The position numbers and the translations under genes are program-made. This document shows positions 38,631-49,716 of a DNA stretch of 64,000 nucleotides, piece after piece. Source of the stretch: Trichomonas vaginalis G3 (taxonomy: Eukaryota > Parabasalia > Trichomonadida > Trichomonadidae). Position 1 is the first letter of the stretch. The number at the start of each line of letters is the position of its first letter. The stretch spans positions 17,679,962 to 17,743,961 of the forward strand of contig NC_067208.1 of NCBI RefSeq assembly GCF_026262505.1, written 5' to 3'. Under the pieces are notes generated by a model, which was given only the letters and a program-made list of their open reading frames with translations, was not told where the DNA came from and did no database searches.

Positions 38631-40042
38631 GCAATTCTATACCATGCGTAAACTGTCATGTAAGGTGGCATATAGTCTTTACTTTGTCCCGTTGTTTGTG
38701 TATATCCTGAAACGCGATGTGTATGGCTTCCTCCTACCTCAGTGTTACTCCAGTAACAATTTATAGCAAACTTAACGTCCTCTTTAACATCATATCCTTT
38801 ACCTTTTGTCATTCCTGACCAATCCCAAAATCTATGACTATGCAAACCTGCTTCAGATGTACTTAAATTTATGTAGTGACTGTGCGCAGGTAAATTTGCA
38901 CCTGAAATCGTTTTACTTCCACCTGTTTCCTTTGAAGAGTTTGCACAATACAAAAACCTGTCGACTATTTGAGTCCAAGTTCCGAGACCAAGTACTACTT
39001 CTGGTTTGGTAGAGTTCATTGACGTGTAAATAGAACCTATAGGATATAGTGTTTGAAGTATTTCTGTCTTTAACGTTTGAAGCTCTGTTTTGTCAGCTTT
39101 TTTATCTAACTCATCGTTAACATATGTTTTGTCAGCTTTTTTATCTAACTCATCGTTAACATATGTTTTGTCAGCTTTTTTATCTAACTCATCGTTAACA
39201 TATGTTTTGTCAGCTTTGTTGTCATATAAATCTTGAGCAGTGAATTTAACTTTGTTTTCATCCTCCATGACAAAAACATTTCTACATCTAGTGTATTTCA
39301 TCGTTGTTATGTCTTCATCCGATGTTAAACCTTGTGGAAAGTTAGGAGGTTTCCAATTTAATACATCCCCACCAGTTCCATCAGGTTCTTCAACCGTTCC
39401 TGCAATATTTTCTATACCAACAGTTGCGAAGAAATCGTGTGTATGTCCAACGTCACTTTTCCTGTTTAAGGTTTCTTGTAAGTTTGTAATATTTGCAATG
39501 GTATGTGTATGAGTCTTTTTAGAATATTCGTTTTCAGCTCTTGTCACTTCACTTGACATTTTATTGTCAACATATGTTTTGTCTGCTAGTTCAGGATGAG
39601 TATGTTCTTTCGTTGCATATGTTGCATCTGCTCTGTCATGTTCTTCTTGAACTTTTTCAATGACATACTCTTTGTCAGCTTTGTTGTTAACATCTGCTTT
39701 TGTTGCATATGTTGCATCTGCTCTGTCATGTTCTTCTTGAACTTTTTCAATGACATACTCTTTGTCAGCTTTGTTGTCAACATCTGCTTTCAAAAGAAGT
39801 TCATCTATAGGTTTCTCGTTTAAAGTTCTTTTTGTTGGATTTATACAAACAGTATGGTTCTTACTGTCTTGAAACAGAAACTCGTCTGTCATTGGGTTTA
39901 TCGTCAGTTTTAAGTTTCCTTCTTTCAATGACTCAGATATCTTAGAATAGTTTGAAAAGTTTGTTGTGTTCTTATTTAGAGCTTGCAAAATGAGTTGTCG
40001 GTTGTGTTGTATTTCTCTCATAGACGCTGTTTCTTTCGACAT
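38627..40042 (-). CDS. Fibre protein with phage tail collar-like C-terminus (471 residues)
   Basis: N- and C-terminal parts are nearly the same as in 10911-12500: MSKETASMREIQHNRQLILQ at the start and YPIGSIYTSMNSTKPE, GANLPAHSHY and PPYMTVYAWYRIA at the end. The shaft differs: four copies of the unit KADKTYVN(D)EL and two of KADKEYVIEKVQEEHDRAD here, against more HTHTIANITNLQ units in element 1. It looks whole. Probably the attachment fibre, with a shaft that changes by gain and loss of repeats. Confidence 0.8.
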   Translation of the reverse strand: MSKETASMREIQHNRQLILQALNKNTTNFSNYSKISESLKEGNLKLTINPMTDEFLFQDSKNHTVCINPTKRTLNEKPIDELLLKADVDNKADKEYVIEKVQEEHDRADATYATKADVNNKADKEYVIEKVQEEHDRADATYATKEHTHPELADKTYVDNKMSSEVTRAENEYSKKTHTHTIANITNLQETLNRKSDVGHTHDFFATVGIENIAGTVEEPDGTGGDVLNWKPPNFPQGLTSDEDITTMKYTRCRNVFVMEDENKVKFTAQDLYDNKADKTYVNDELDKKADKTYVNDELDKKADKTYVNDELDKKADKTELQTLKTEILQTLYPIGSIYTSMNSTKPEVVLGLGTWTQIVDRFLYCANSSKETGGSKTISGANLPAHSHYINLSTSEAGLHSHRFWDWSGMTKGKGYDVKEDVKFAINCYWSNTEVGGSHTHRVSGYTQTTGQSKDYMPPYMTVYAWYRIA

Positions 40043-40060
40043 TTTTATTCTAGATAAAAT

Positions 40061-40908
40061 ATGCTTTCAATAGAAAAAGAAAATTCAAGAGTTGCTACAA
40101 CTAAACCATTAGATGAACTTTTTACTAATGTCGGTCAAAAGTTTGAGACAGAGACCGTAAAGCATGAAGGCTATCGTTTTGACTACCCATTAAGATGGCT
40201 AAGAGACCCATCTGTCACAAAAGCTATTGGCTTTCGTAGAATGAAGTTTGTTCTGTAGAAGATAAAAGTTTTCCATTTATTGTAAGGTTTCATATAGATT
40301 ATATATCTGAAGGGAAACGAAAAATGTGGGAAGAAATTGAGCTAATACAAGTTGACCTTTCATCTTCTCTACAGACTGCGTTAAAAAATATAGAAGATAA
40401 AATAAATTCATGTTATGCAAAATATGCTGATGAATATGCAAATACCGAGAGCACACTTTATGTGAGAATTGTATATGACAAACAAAATTCACAAGTGTCA
40501 TTTCAAATCTACGAAGACAATCCAAAGAAAGACGAACAAATATATACAGAATTCACTGCAATGTCATGGTATTATTTGCAAAGAATGTTAAATCAGAAAG
40601 TCGAACTTCCTTTAGCAAATATTTACAGTCGATATGCAAGAGATGAACCATATTTATTTAAAGATGTTTTCGACCCAGCTGCTATTATTGTTCATGCTTC
40701 ATTTTCTGGCGCCCAAAACTCTTTCTTATGCTTGGCAAATGACTTTTACGAAAAACCTACAAAGCTATATGAGCCGCCGAGTGGAAGTATTTCAGACTTT
40801 CAAGTATGGTTTACTACAGATGGAAGAAAAAGAATAATTCCATTATACCATGCGTTTTACTTAGAACTTAGTTTCATATACAACTACTATCGAACGGTAA
40901 AAATATAA
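40061..40908 (+). pseudogene. Virion-like protein family, copy c, about one break
   Basis: It starts MLSIEKENSRVATTKPLDEL and is the counterpart of 12519-13366. The first 65 residues and the last 80 are nearly the same as in element 1, while the middle is quite different, as if exchanged. It is head to head with the fibre gene across the conserved 18-bp region. Confidence 0.62.
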
Positions 40909-40912
40909 TTTT

Positions 40913-41155
40913 TTAATACGGTTGAGGTGTTGGATTTGGTTGCCAACTAGACTGTGGTGCAGGTTCAGGCTGTTGTATAACAGGAGCTTGTTCTTCTGGT
41001 TCAGGGTCTTTAGGTATAATACCAACGAACTGACCTACTCTTTTACCAATATTTTTGACACCGTTCCAAATTCCTCTTCCTACGGTTTTTATTCCATTCC
41101 ATATACCTCTTCCAACATTTCGAAAGAAGTTTCCAATACTACTGAAGAAACCCAT
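40913..41155 (-). CDS. 80-residue amphipathic Met-Gly protein (copy of 13369-13611)
   Basis: The protein has the same sequence as in element 1 although the DNA differs at a few silent positions, which suggests constraint on the protein. It has an amphipathic repeat VGRGIWNG and a Pro/Gln-rich tail. Looks whole. Confidence 0.65.
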   Translation of the reverse strand: MGFFSSIGNFFRNVGRGIWNGIKTVGRGIWNGVKNIGKRVGQFVGIIPKDPEPEEQAPVIQQPEPAPQSSWQPNPTPQPY

Positions 41156-41173
41156 TTTACTATATGTAAAAAT

Positions 41174-41535
41174 CTAATGTCCGCCTAGTCTCTTACGTTT
41201 CCTGTTGAGTTCCATAGCATTCTTTAACTGGAGCTCATACATTCTGTTTCTCCTCTGGTAGAAAACATATTCTGGGTCAACTCCTGTGTTCGCGTCATCT
41301 GCATAGAGTTGTTTATATCCACTTCGGGGTTTGTATAAAACTCTTTCCATCTCATATTTGCATACCATGGTGGTAAGCCTAACGCAGCGTCATTTGACAT
41401 GGCAGTTTGCATTTGTACATCTGTTGGCACTTGACCATAGTTTGCCATTGCAGTTTGTATTCTAACTTCATTTGGAATATTCTCTGGGTTTGGTTGTCCA
41501 GGTTGCTGTGCATTTGCTAAGTTCTGTGCGTCCAT
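41174..41535 (-). pseudogene. 120-residue conserved protein (copy of 13630-13992), about one break
   Basis: It starts MDAQNLANAQQPGQPNPENI with the same paired QTAMANYGQVP / QTAMSNDAALG units and ends in a basic RKRKRLGGH tail. Unknown virion-like protein. Confidence 0.6.
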
Positions 41536-41558
41536 TTAATATTAGATAAAAATATCTC

Positions 41559-41691
41559 TTACGAGTACATATACTGAACATTTGCAGGCATTGGTTCATC
41601 TTCATATTCTCTGTACTTTTCTGCCACGTCAAATAAATAAATGACACAATGGAAAAAACCTAAAAACAAGTAGTCCTATTTCAAACCACAT
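41559..41691 (-). pseudogene. Copy of the 43-residue membrane protein, about one break
   Basis: The region matches 14016-14147 of element 1, overlapping the end of the methyltransferase gene in the same way. Confidence 0.45.
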
Positions 41692-42486
41692 TTACTTACT
41701 AGTAAAATTTCTTTGTTATGACACTTTCTCCAGTTTATAGGACCTCTCTCATATTCTATCTTATCGTATCTAAACTCATAGTCATGTATGTCCTCTAACC
41801 ATCTCATGACACTTTTCCAAACCACTTTTATCGGATGTAAAGTAAAAGCATGGATGGTTATGTAAAACGTCTAAAGTTTCTAAAGAGTCTCTCAAAGTCC
41901 AGTCTACTTGGTATTGAAAATCCCATGTGTTATAGAACGGGACTATAGAAAACATTTTCCTTGTCTTTATATTTTTCATACAAATCTGTCCAATGACATC
42001 TCACAAACTCTATACCCTCAATATATTTTTCTATGTCCTCTTTGAAAACATTTGTATAGTTAAGATATAAAACTTTTGACATAAGTGTTTCAATGTCATG
42101 AACTCTTATAGCACCACTATATAATAGTCTAGCAGATATACTATCCCAGTCTATATATTCTGCTTTTTTCAAAACCTCTCTGACAGTATTTTTCTATCTA
42201 ATGGTATACGTTCCATCTTACCTATAGGTATCTTTTCTTTCAACTCACTCAATATTTTGTTTGTGTCTGGTATATGTTTGAGACGGTTCATATAGTTGTC
42301 GAAGTCATTGCATATAATCTTTGAGTCTGGGAATATTGTATGGCACAGATGGGATATATAGAAACTTCCACCGAACAAATCTACAAATGTTAGACCATTC
42401 GGTAGTTTCTTAAGTTCTCTCAATAGAATATCTTTACATCTACTCTTATTTCCAAAGAAGGGTAACGGTGGTTTTGTAAAATTCAT
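41676..42486 (-). pseudogene. D12-class adenine methyltransferase (copy of 14132-14950), about three breaks
   Basis: It starts MNFTKPPLPFFGNKSRCKDI and the AdoMet-binding FVDLFGGSFYIS block is clear. It is the last gene before the right inverted end, as in element 1. Confidence 0.7.
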
Positions 42487-42771
42487 TTTATATACAATAA
42501 AAATGTTTTTTTCCTGAAAAGTGACAGAAAAGTGACAAAACATTTACGAAGAAATCTTGAAAATTCAAGAGGGTAGAAAAGAGGTTAGAAAAGAGGTTAT
42601 ATCTAACCTTCTACCCTAAACATTATTTTTGTCTGATTTTACGAAGAAGTCTTGACAAAACATGAAAACATATATAATTTGTGAAAAGCTCCTGGAAGAC
42701 CCGTATATAAGAACTTCATTTATACTAAACATCTTCAGGGCTAGAAGGCACGAAGTGCCTGGAAGCCCCAC

Positions 42772-42805
<34 letters not shown>
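42487..42805. repeat. Right terminal region of Polinton 2
   Basis: It contains an inverted GGTTAGATATAACC module (about 42567-42627), a TTACGAAGAAGTCTTGACAA unit matching the left subterminal tandem, the hairpin GGCACGAAGTGCC (about 42747-42759), GAAGCCCCACTGCC, and 30 T (42776-42805). It is the inverted counterpart of 17893-18240. Confidence 0.88.
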
Positions 42806-42810
<5 letters not shown>

Positions 42811-43328
42811 TCCAACCAAAATTTATCAAAATTTGAATATACTTTGGATTTTTTGAATCGTGATCAGAACTTGAGATAAATCAATCACACACTGTTAGAT
42901 TGTATGCTGCATATAACTTTCATTGAATCTTGAACATATTCAAAAAATCAATAACAACATTTTAAGGTATGTTTGGTATATGAAGATACAACATCAATCA
43001 TTTTACTTTTGTTCTTTATCAGTGTATAATTTATTAGATTATAAAGTGTGTTTTAATCTTATTGAGGAAACAAAACCTACGTTCGAATGACCTAGGTTTT
43101 AATTGTTATTATTTGTGCAATGGTTCTTAACAAATCAACAACCCACTAACATCATTTGAAAAATTAAAGATTATAACCGTATTTGAAGTTATTTAAATAT
43201 TTTTAATATTGAACGACACTTTTGGGAACGATAGCATGCTTACTTTTAGGCAGTATGCCTCAATTTAACTTCTTCACAAGAGTTTTCAGTGGAATTTAGA
43301 TTTTGATTTCCTGAAAAAGTTGCGAGAA
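42806..43328. other. AT-rich host DNA, no gene seen
   Basis: It starts with AATTTTCC right after the Polinton T tract. No open frame of note and no repeat could be assigned. Confidence 0.5.
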
Positions 43329-43336
43329 CAATATTG

Positions 43337-44920
43337 AAAGGTACATTCACTATTTTTGACAAAATTTTAAATTTTCATGGGGTTGTAAATCTTATAATAA
43401 CTAGATGAATAAGGAATGAATCCAAGTATAATGTACATCATGATATTAAACACTATATGTAAGGCTGGTGATTCTATTAACACTTATGAAGATCTATAGT
43501 ATTTGAGCAGATAAATTTGATAATTTCCAAAACTCTTATATTTCAAAATTAAAGTGTGCAAAAGCATTTAAATGAGAGCAAAAAGAGAATGATGCTGCTA
43601 AAACTAGGTGTTAAATTCCAATTATTTCGCATCACAAGAACTACCCAGTAAATTCGGCCATCTTTTTTTGCAATTATTCTCTATTACACATATAATATAA
43701 TGGTTAGGGTTTGAAGAAAAGTTACTAGAGAATTATTGACTTTTGAAATAATGCAGAATTTTACTTGAAGAAATTATTAATTTATGAGTTCCAAATTGCT
43801 AAGCATGACGAAGGATCATTAAATTTGCTGCAATTAAATACATTTATTGCAGAATTAAGATTTTTGAAATTAAAAGTTTGAAATATTGCCTTTTTGAATA
43901 AAAATTTAAATTTTATTATATAATCATGATAATATCTTATAGAAATTAAAAGAAAATATTTTAAACCATTCAAATATTTTGAATGTCTTATCAATTTAAA
44001 ATATTAAAAGATAGCTTGATTTTATCATCATTAGTTGTTATCAAAGTTTTCTTCTTTTGATGAACAACAGTAAATGATTTGTTAATTACTTGTCTTCCTT
44101 TTTCGCAGCAAAATCGAAAGTTATGATGATAATCTTGCTCTCAATTTTGAAACTCTCTGATTTACAAGTAAGCATTCCTTTGGAAAAGCAGTCCTGTTCT
44201 GTTTTCAAGATATTTTAAAGCCTCCATTTCATACAATGCGCAGATCTATTCGAAATTGCAAGAACTCTCAAGAAAAATGCAGCAGCAAAGAAGATTCTAT
44301 AGTTTCTAGCATCAAAAATTTACAACCTTAATACAACAGTTCAAGAGAAGCTCGAAAAGAAAATATTTAACCATAAAGCTGGAAACCATTCGATATCTAC
44401 TATTGGATCTAATAAAAAGTTAATTGTAACATATTTAACATGCTATTTGCTGACTCTGTTCCATTAGATTACCATATATCTGTTTGAAATCTAAAATATT
44501 TTTACGATTTTAATCATGTGTTGTTGAAATCATATACCATTCTTAGCTAAAGTATAGTTTATGGGTCTGTCACCATCTAACTATATGAATTTTCAAAAAT
44601 GTCAAATATGTTCATTTTTTCTGTATATTCAGCCACAATTTCATGTAGTTGTACTATTCAACTATTATTTAATAATTTTATCGATTTAAATATATGATGA
44701 GATGCTTAGTTCTCCCGGAAATCGATTTTTAATCGCAATTTTAACTTTCCAAAAAAAATTCGAAAATAAAAATTCCTCTCAATTTTCTAAGTTTTATAAC
44801 TCGCCAAATCTCTAGCCAAATTTTTTTTGGCCCGTATAAATATTGTTAGGCACTATATAGGGATGCTATTTATCCTATTTTCATCCCATTTTACTGTTAT
44901 CGCCTAGTGAATGTACCTTT
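43337..44920. mobile_element. DNA transposon A, copy 1 (non-autonomous, 1584 bp)
   Basis: It has 16-bp inverted ends AAAGGTACATTCACTA (43337-43352 and, inverted, 44905-44920). The flanks CAATATTG (43329-43336) and CGATATTG (44921-44928) match at seven of eight bases, giving an 8-bp target duplication. No frame longer than about 70 codons, so it carries no transposase. Its superfamily is open; 8-bp duplications occur in hAT, P and Merlin types. A nearly identical inverted copy lies at 47235-48794. It ends about 100 bp before a host gene. Confidence 0.85.
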
Positions 44921-45448
44921 CGATATTGCTACAAAAATTACGAAAACGAACCCATATAGATCATTTATTTATATAAAATATCCCATAACCTTTATTTGTT
45001 TTAAGGTTATCTATAAAATTTTGTTGTAATGACCATCAAACACATCAATTTTATTCAACAATTAAAGAACGAATACTGTCCAATACAGGCATATGATGTA
45101 TGTAGACATCCTGCTTCATATATTTTTTTAATATCTCAGATAATTTTGTTATTTCCATTTTATTATCTCGCGGTAACATTGATGTCGAATCTAAAAATCC
45201 AATTAAAGAATACATTTCTGCCCGGACTATTCTTTTCCATTGCAACAGGCGCTTATTATTTCAGTACAACCTTCTACGATTATTTATTTAGATATTCATT
45301 CCATGATTTAGACGAAGACTTCTCATCTAGGCTCAGCTATATATGGGATGATATATCAAAACTATCAAAAGTTGCTTTTCTCGATCAAATTGCCATAGTT
45401 TTGATAGTTTTTGAATTTATGTATGTGAAAATATTGAAATATTTCAAT

Positions 45449-47208
45449 GGGGAGAAGCTTCCTACACTTTTTAATCCCATAAATATGGTCATTATCTGGA
45501 ATAAAGAGTTAAGCGTCATATGTCACTTTTTGTACTAAGGAAACATCGACTTTATGCGTTATGACTTTTCGATGAGGAAACAAGTGTTCACGTATTATAA
45601 ACTTCCTTATTCCAATAAACCGACCCTAAACATAATTAATTCTAAGCATGATAATGGTCTCTTTTCTATGATAACCAAATCAATTTGGTTATCATAGTAA
45701 AGCACCAAAAACTGGAATAGGAATCTGCAATATGGAATCATGAAGCAACTCGGATAAAATAAATATGGAACATTCATACATCCATTCCCTATTTTTAACC
45801 ATATTATATTTTCAAACAAAATTCTCGTACTATTTTCAATAAAATTTGCATAACCTTGTTATTACTCTTAGGCGAAAGATGATTTTAATGTTAATTTTAT
45901 AGAAGAACTTTTAATGCATAATAAAATAACCATTTCCTATAAATTTAGACTTAAAACGGTGACAATAAACAAGCTTTAGTCTAGAAATTAATTTTCTACT
46001 ACTATAAATGCATCTTTATCTTTAATTAGAAAAAAATTTATCAATTTTATTATCCAGATGAAAAAAGAAGTGACATATGATATTTTATCTAATTTAAAAT
46101 CTTTTATTGATTGTTTTTAAAAACTTTGCATTTTGTATGAGTATTTCATGTTTAAATCAGTATAAATACGCAAAATACTTATGAAATTCCAGCTGTTATT
46201 CAGTACTATTCATTTTTCAGCAATCATTAACTGTGAAAGAGTATGGCAAACGTTCGATAATGATCATGTATACTCAGATCATCAAGAATGAATTAAAGTC
46301 AATGCAGGGAAATGGATAATCCGATTAAAAACCCCAAAAAGGAAAAAGATATTATATGAACGTCTCACAAATGGTTAGTACTAAGCTCTTTCCTGATGAT
46401 TGAATATTCTTTCATATTTTTGTATATTGTAAGGGATTTTCTCCCCAAATATATAATACCTTCCTTATAAACGATCTACTTTCTTTGAATACAAGTATAA
46501 TTTTACATTTTAGGAAAAAAATTTATTTTTTCAAATTTATCTTATAACAATAGAGATTTATATATGTGTGTGTCAATATAGGCTTTAGTGGTATAAAATT
46601 GGGTAGATTTTGTTTTATTTTGAGTAAAAAATTCAAAAAATACTACCTCATTTTGCGTGCAAAGGAATAGTCAGAGCTATTTAATAACATTTTACGAATG
46701 AACTATGGAATTACTATAACTTTTGAAGAAATTTCAAAGTTAATAGAAGATTGTATTTTAGAAATCAGCTAAAAGAATGATGTGCATGCATCAAGCGTTA
46801 AAGTATCCTAATCAGAATATAGTAATATACAATGATTAGCAAAGCAGATTTGAATCGGCAAGAAGAGTTGCTTAAAAAATCAGTTGAGTCTTCTCTAGTT
46901 TCCACACTGCCTATTCCTGTTTAAGTGCGGTTATTCCTATTCCAGTTTTTGGTGCTTTACTATGATAACCAAATTGATTTGGTTATCATAGAAAAGAGAC
47001 CATTATCATGCTTAGAATTAATTATGTTTAGGGTCGGTTTATTGGAATAAGGAAGTTTATAATACGTGAACACTTGTTTCCTCATCGAAAAGTCATAACG
47101 CATAAAGTCGATGTTTCCTTAGTACAAAAAGTGACATATGACGCTTAACTCTTTATTCCAGATAATGACCATATTTATGGGATTAAAAAGTGTAGGAAGC
47201 TTCTCCCC
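45449..47208. mobile_element. DNA transposon B with 276-bp inverted ends (1760 bp)
   Basis: The ends begin GGGGAGAAGCTTCCTACACT and are inverted copies over 276 bp (45449-45724 and 46933-47208) with few differences. Each arm holds an inner palindrome, AACCAAATCAATTTGGTT. AAT flanks both sides (45446-45448 and 47209-47211), fitting a 3-bp target duplication as in Harbinger- or CACTA-like elements. The 1.2-kb core has no usable frame, so it is non-autonomous. It sits inside a host membrane-protein gene. Confidence 0.85.
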
Positions 47209-47234
47209 AATTTAATTCTATATTTAGTATTCAT

Positions 47235-48794
47235 AATTAAAATGGGATGAAAATAGGATAAATAGCATCCCTATATAGTGCCTAACAATATTTATACGGG
47301 CCAAAAAAAATTTGGCTAGAGATTTGGCGAGTTATAAAACTTAGAAAATTGAGAGGAATTTTTATTTTCGAATTTTTTTTGGAAAGTTAAAATTGCGATT
47401 AAAAATCGATTTCCGGGAGAACTAAGCATCTCATCATATATTTAAATCGATAAAATTATTAAATAATAGTTGAATAGTACAACTACATGAAATTGTGGCT
47501 GAATATACAGAAAAAATGAACATATTTGACATTTTTGAAAATTCATATAGTTAGATGGTGACAGACCCATAAACTATACTTTAGCTAAGAATGGTATATG
47601 ATTTCAACAACACATGATTAAAATCGTAAAAATATTTTAGATTTCAAACAGATATATGGTAATCTAATGGAACAGAGTCAGCAAATAGCATGTTAAATAT
47701 GTTACAATTAACTTTTTATTAGATCCAATAGTAGATATCGAATGGTTTCCAGCTTTATGGTTAAATATTTTCTTTTCGAGCTTCTCTTGAACTGTTGTAT
47801 TAAGGTTGTAAATTTTTGATGCTAGAAACTATAGAATCTTCTTTGCTGCTGCATTTTTCTTGAGAGTTCTTGCAATTTCGAATAGATCTGCGCATTGTAT
47901 GAAATGGAGGCTTTAAAATATCTTGAAAACAGAACAGGACTGCTTTTCCAAAGGAATGCTTACTTGTAAATCAGAGAGTTTCAAAATTGAGAGCAAGATT
48001 ATCATCATAACTTTCGATTTTGCTGCGAAAAAGGAAGACAAGTAATTAACAAATCATTTACTGTTGTTCATCAAAAGAAGAAAACTTTGATAACAACTAA
48101 TGATGATAAAATCAAGCTATCTTTTAATATTTTAAATTGATAAGACATTCAAAATATTTGAATGGTTTAAAATATTTTCTTTTAATTTCTATAAGATACT
48201 ATCATGATTATATAATAAAATTTAAATTTTTATTCAAAAAGGCAATATTTCAAACTTTTAATTTCAAAAATCTTAATTCTGCAATAAATGTATTTAATTG
48301 CAGCAAATTTAATGATCCTTCGTCATGCTTAGCAATTTGGAACTCATAAATTAATGATTTCTTCAAGTAAAATTCTGCATTATTTCAAAAGTCAATAATT
48401 CTCTAGTAACTTTTCTTCAAACCCTAACCATTATATTATATGTGTAATAGAGAATAATTGCAAAAAAAGATGGCCGAATTTACTGGGTAGTTCTTGTGAT
48501 GCGAAATAATTGGAATTTAACACCTAGTTTTAGCAGCATCATTCTCTTTTTGCTCTCATTTAAATGCTTTTGCACACTTTAATTTTGAAATATAAGAGTT
48601 TTGGAAATTATCAAATTTATCTGCTCAAATACTATAGATCTTCATAAGTGTTAATAGAATCACCAGCCTTACATATAGTGTTTAATATAATGATGTACAT
48701 TATACTGGGATTCATTCCTTATTCATCTAGTTATTATAAGATTTACAACCCCATGAAAATTTAAAATTTTGTCAAAAATAGTGAATGTACCTTT
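47235..48794. mobile_element. DNA transposon A, copy 2, inverted (1560 bp)
   Basis: Almost identical (about 98-99% by eye) to the reverse complement of 43337-44920. Flanked by a perfect 8-bp duplication GTATTCAT (47227-47234 and 48795-48802). Its right end has the full TAGTGAATGTACCTTT, but its left end starts AATTAAAATGGG and lacks the terminal inverted repeat. It therefore inserted as a form already short at one end, or lost that end during insertion. It interrupts the same host gene as element B. Confidence 0.85.
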
Positions 48795-49280
48795 GTATTC
48801 ATTTTTAGATTGGTATGCAAATTGCTGTTTTTATTTATCCCAAGTGTCAAACCAGACGAAACTTTTATCATTAAAGATCTAATTTACAATGAAAACTACT
48901 CTATCTTCAGATTACTGTATGGACTTCTATATTTTGTAACACTTTTATTGCTATCTAGCTGCTTCATCTTCACAAACATCAAAGAATTTCTTCCAAAAAA
49001 ATCTAGAATTATTATTTATTTTTGCATTTTCTTTTTTGTCCTCGGATTATTTGGTACTGAAGTTCTACAGGAAGTAAGATATTCCTTCCTTGTTATGAAA
49101 TATGAAAAGACTGATCTAAATAAATTCAATTACCTGAGAATGATTATTAAATTATATGTTGATTATTGTATTGAAATCCCTATATTGATAATTATATGGG
49201 TTTTATCGTCGCCAGAATACAACGAAAAGCAAGAAAAAAGTGATAGCGTATTGAAGAGTGATTTCGCAATTCTTGATTGA

Positions 49281-49716
49281 TATTTTACTGTATTTTTGAC
49301 ATATAGATATATACTAACTTTCTCATTATATTATGAATAAAAAAATCTATCTTTTATATACAAATACGTTCGATTATTTCTTAAATACAAAGAAATAGCT
49401 AGTTCGGCAAATATACTCATAATAGCATTTGTCAGACAATATGTGTATGGTTTATGCATAATATGTTTTGAAGATAAAATGGAAAATAAAATTTGAAAAC
49501 TTTATAAACATGAAATTCGAGTAATGGCTAATCAAGATCTTGCATTTGGAATTATTCCTGCATAATAGAGCCAAATAAATTAACTACAAAAAATTTTTAT
49601 GGTTTTATGATACTTGATAACCATCTGATAGAAATTCCATACAAATATCAAAAAAGAGAAACAAAAATTAAATTGAAAGCCTATTGAAATAACGGTAATT
49701 GGATAAGAAAACAATA
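49281..49716. other. Host intergenic DNA
   Basis: AT-rich spacer between two members of the seven-membrane family. No further gene, RNA or repeat is supported. Confidence 0.5.

Larger units (their letters stand above)
17893..42805 (+). mobile_element. Polinton/Maverick element 2, both ends present, about 24.9 kb
   Basis: The ends are inverted copies of each other: 30 A then GG(T/C)AGTGGGGCTTCC at the left, and the reverse followed by 30 T at the right. The match runs inward through a GGCACGAAGTGCC hairpin and a shared segment of about 150 bp or more. The outer flanks share AATTT, a possible target duplication. The gene set includes capsid-type genes, SF3 helicase, packaging ATPase, polymerase B, integrase, fibre and adenine methyltransferase. 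Roughly fifteen to twenty breaks are spread over about ten genes, so it is a broken fossil. Its similarity to element 1 is high, suggesting recent activity. A maturation protease was not recognised. Confidence 0.92.
45029..49280 (+). pseudogene. Host seven-membrane-segment family gene, copy 1, interrupted by two transposons
   Basis: The first part (45029-45448) encodes MTIKHINFIQQLKNEYCPIQ up to KILKYFN; a 23-base piece (47212-47234) encodes LILYLVF; the last part (48803-49280) runs from FRLVCKLLFLF to KSDFAILD and stop. These align end to end with the paralogue at 49717-50601. Elements B and A copy 2, each with its own target duplication, separate them. Leaving out both elements and one copy of each duplication gives 921 bases in one frame, 306 residues, so no other damage is visible. 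The gene was therefore probably inactivated recently. Confidence 0.85.

Noticed and set aside
43782-48349. Two identical 70-codon frames at 43782-43994 and 48137-48349
   Set aside because: They lie in the same place in the two copies of transposon A, are AT-rich and show no protein character.
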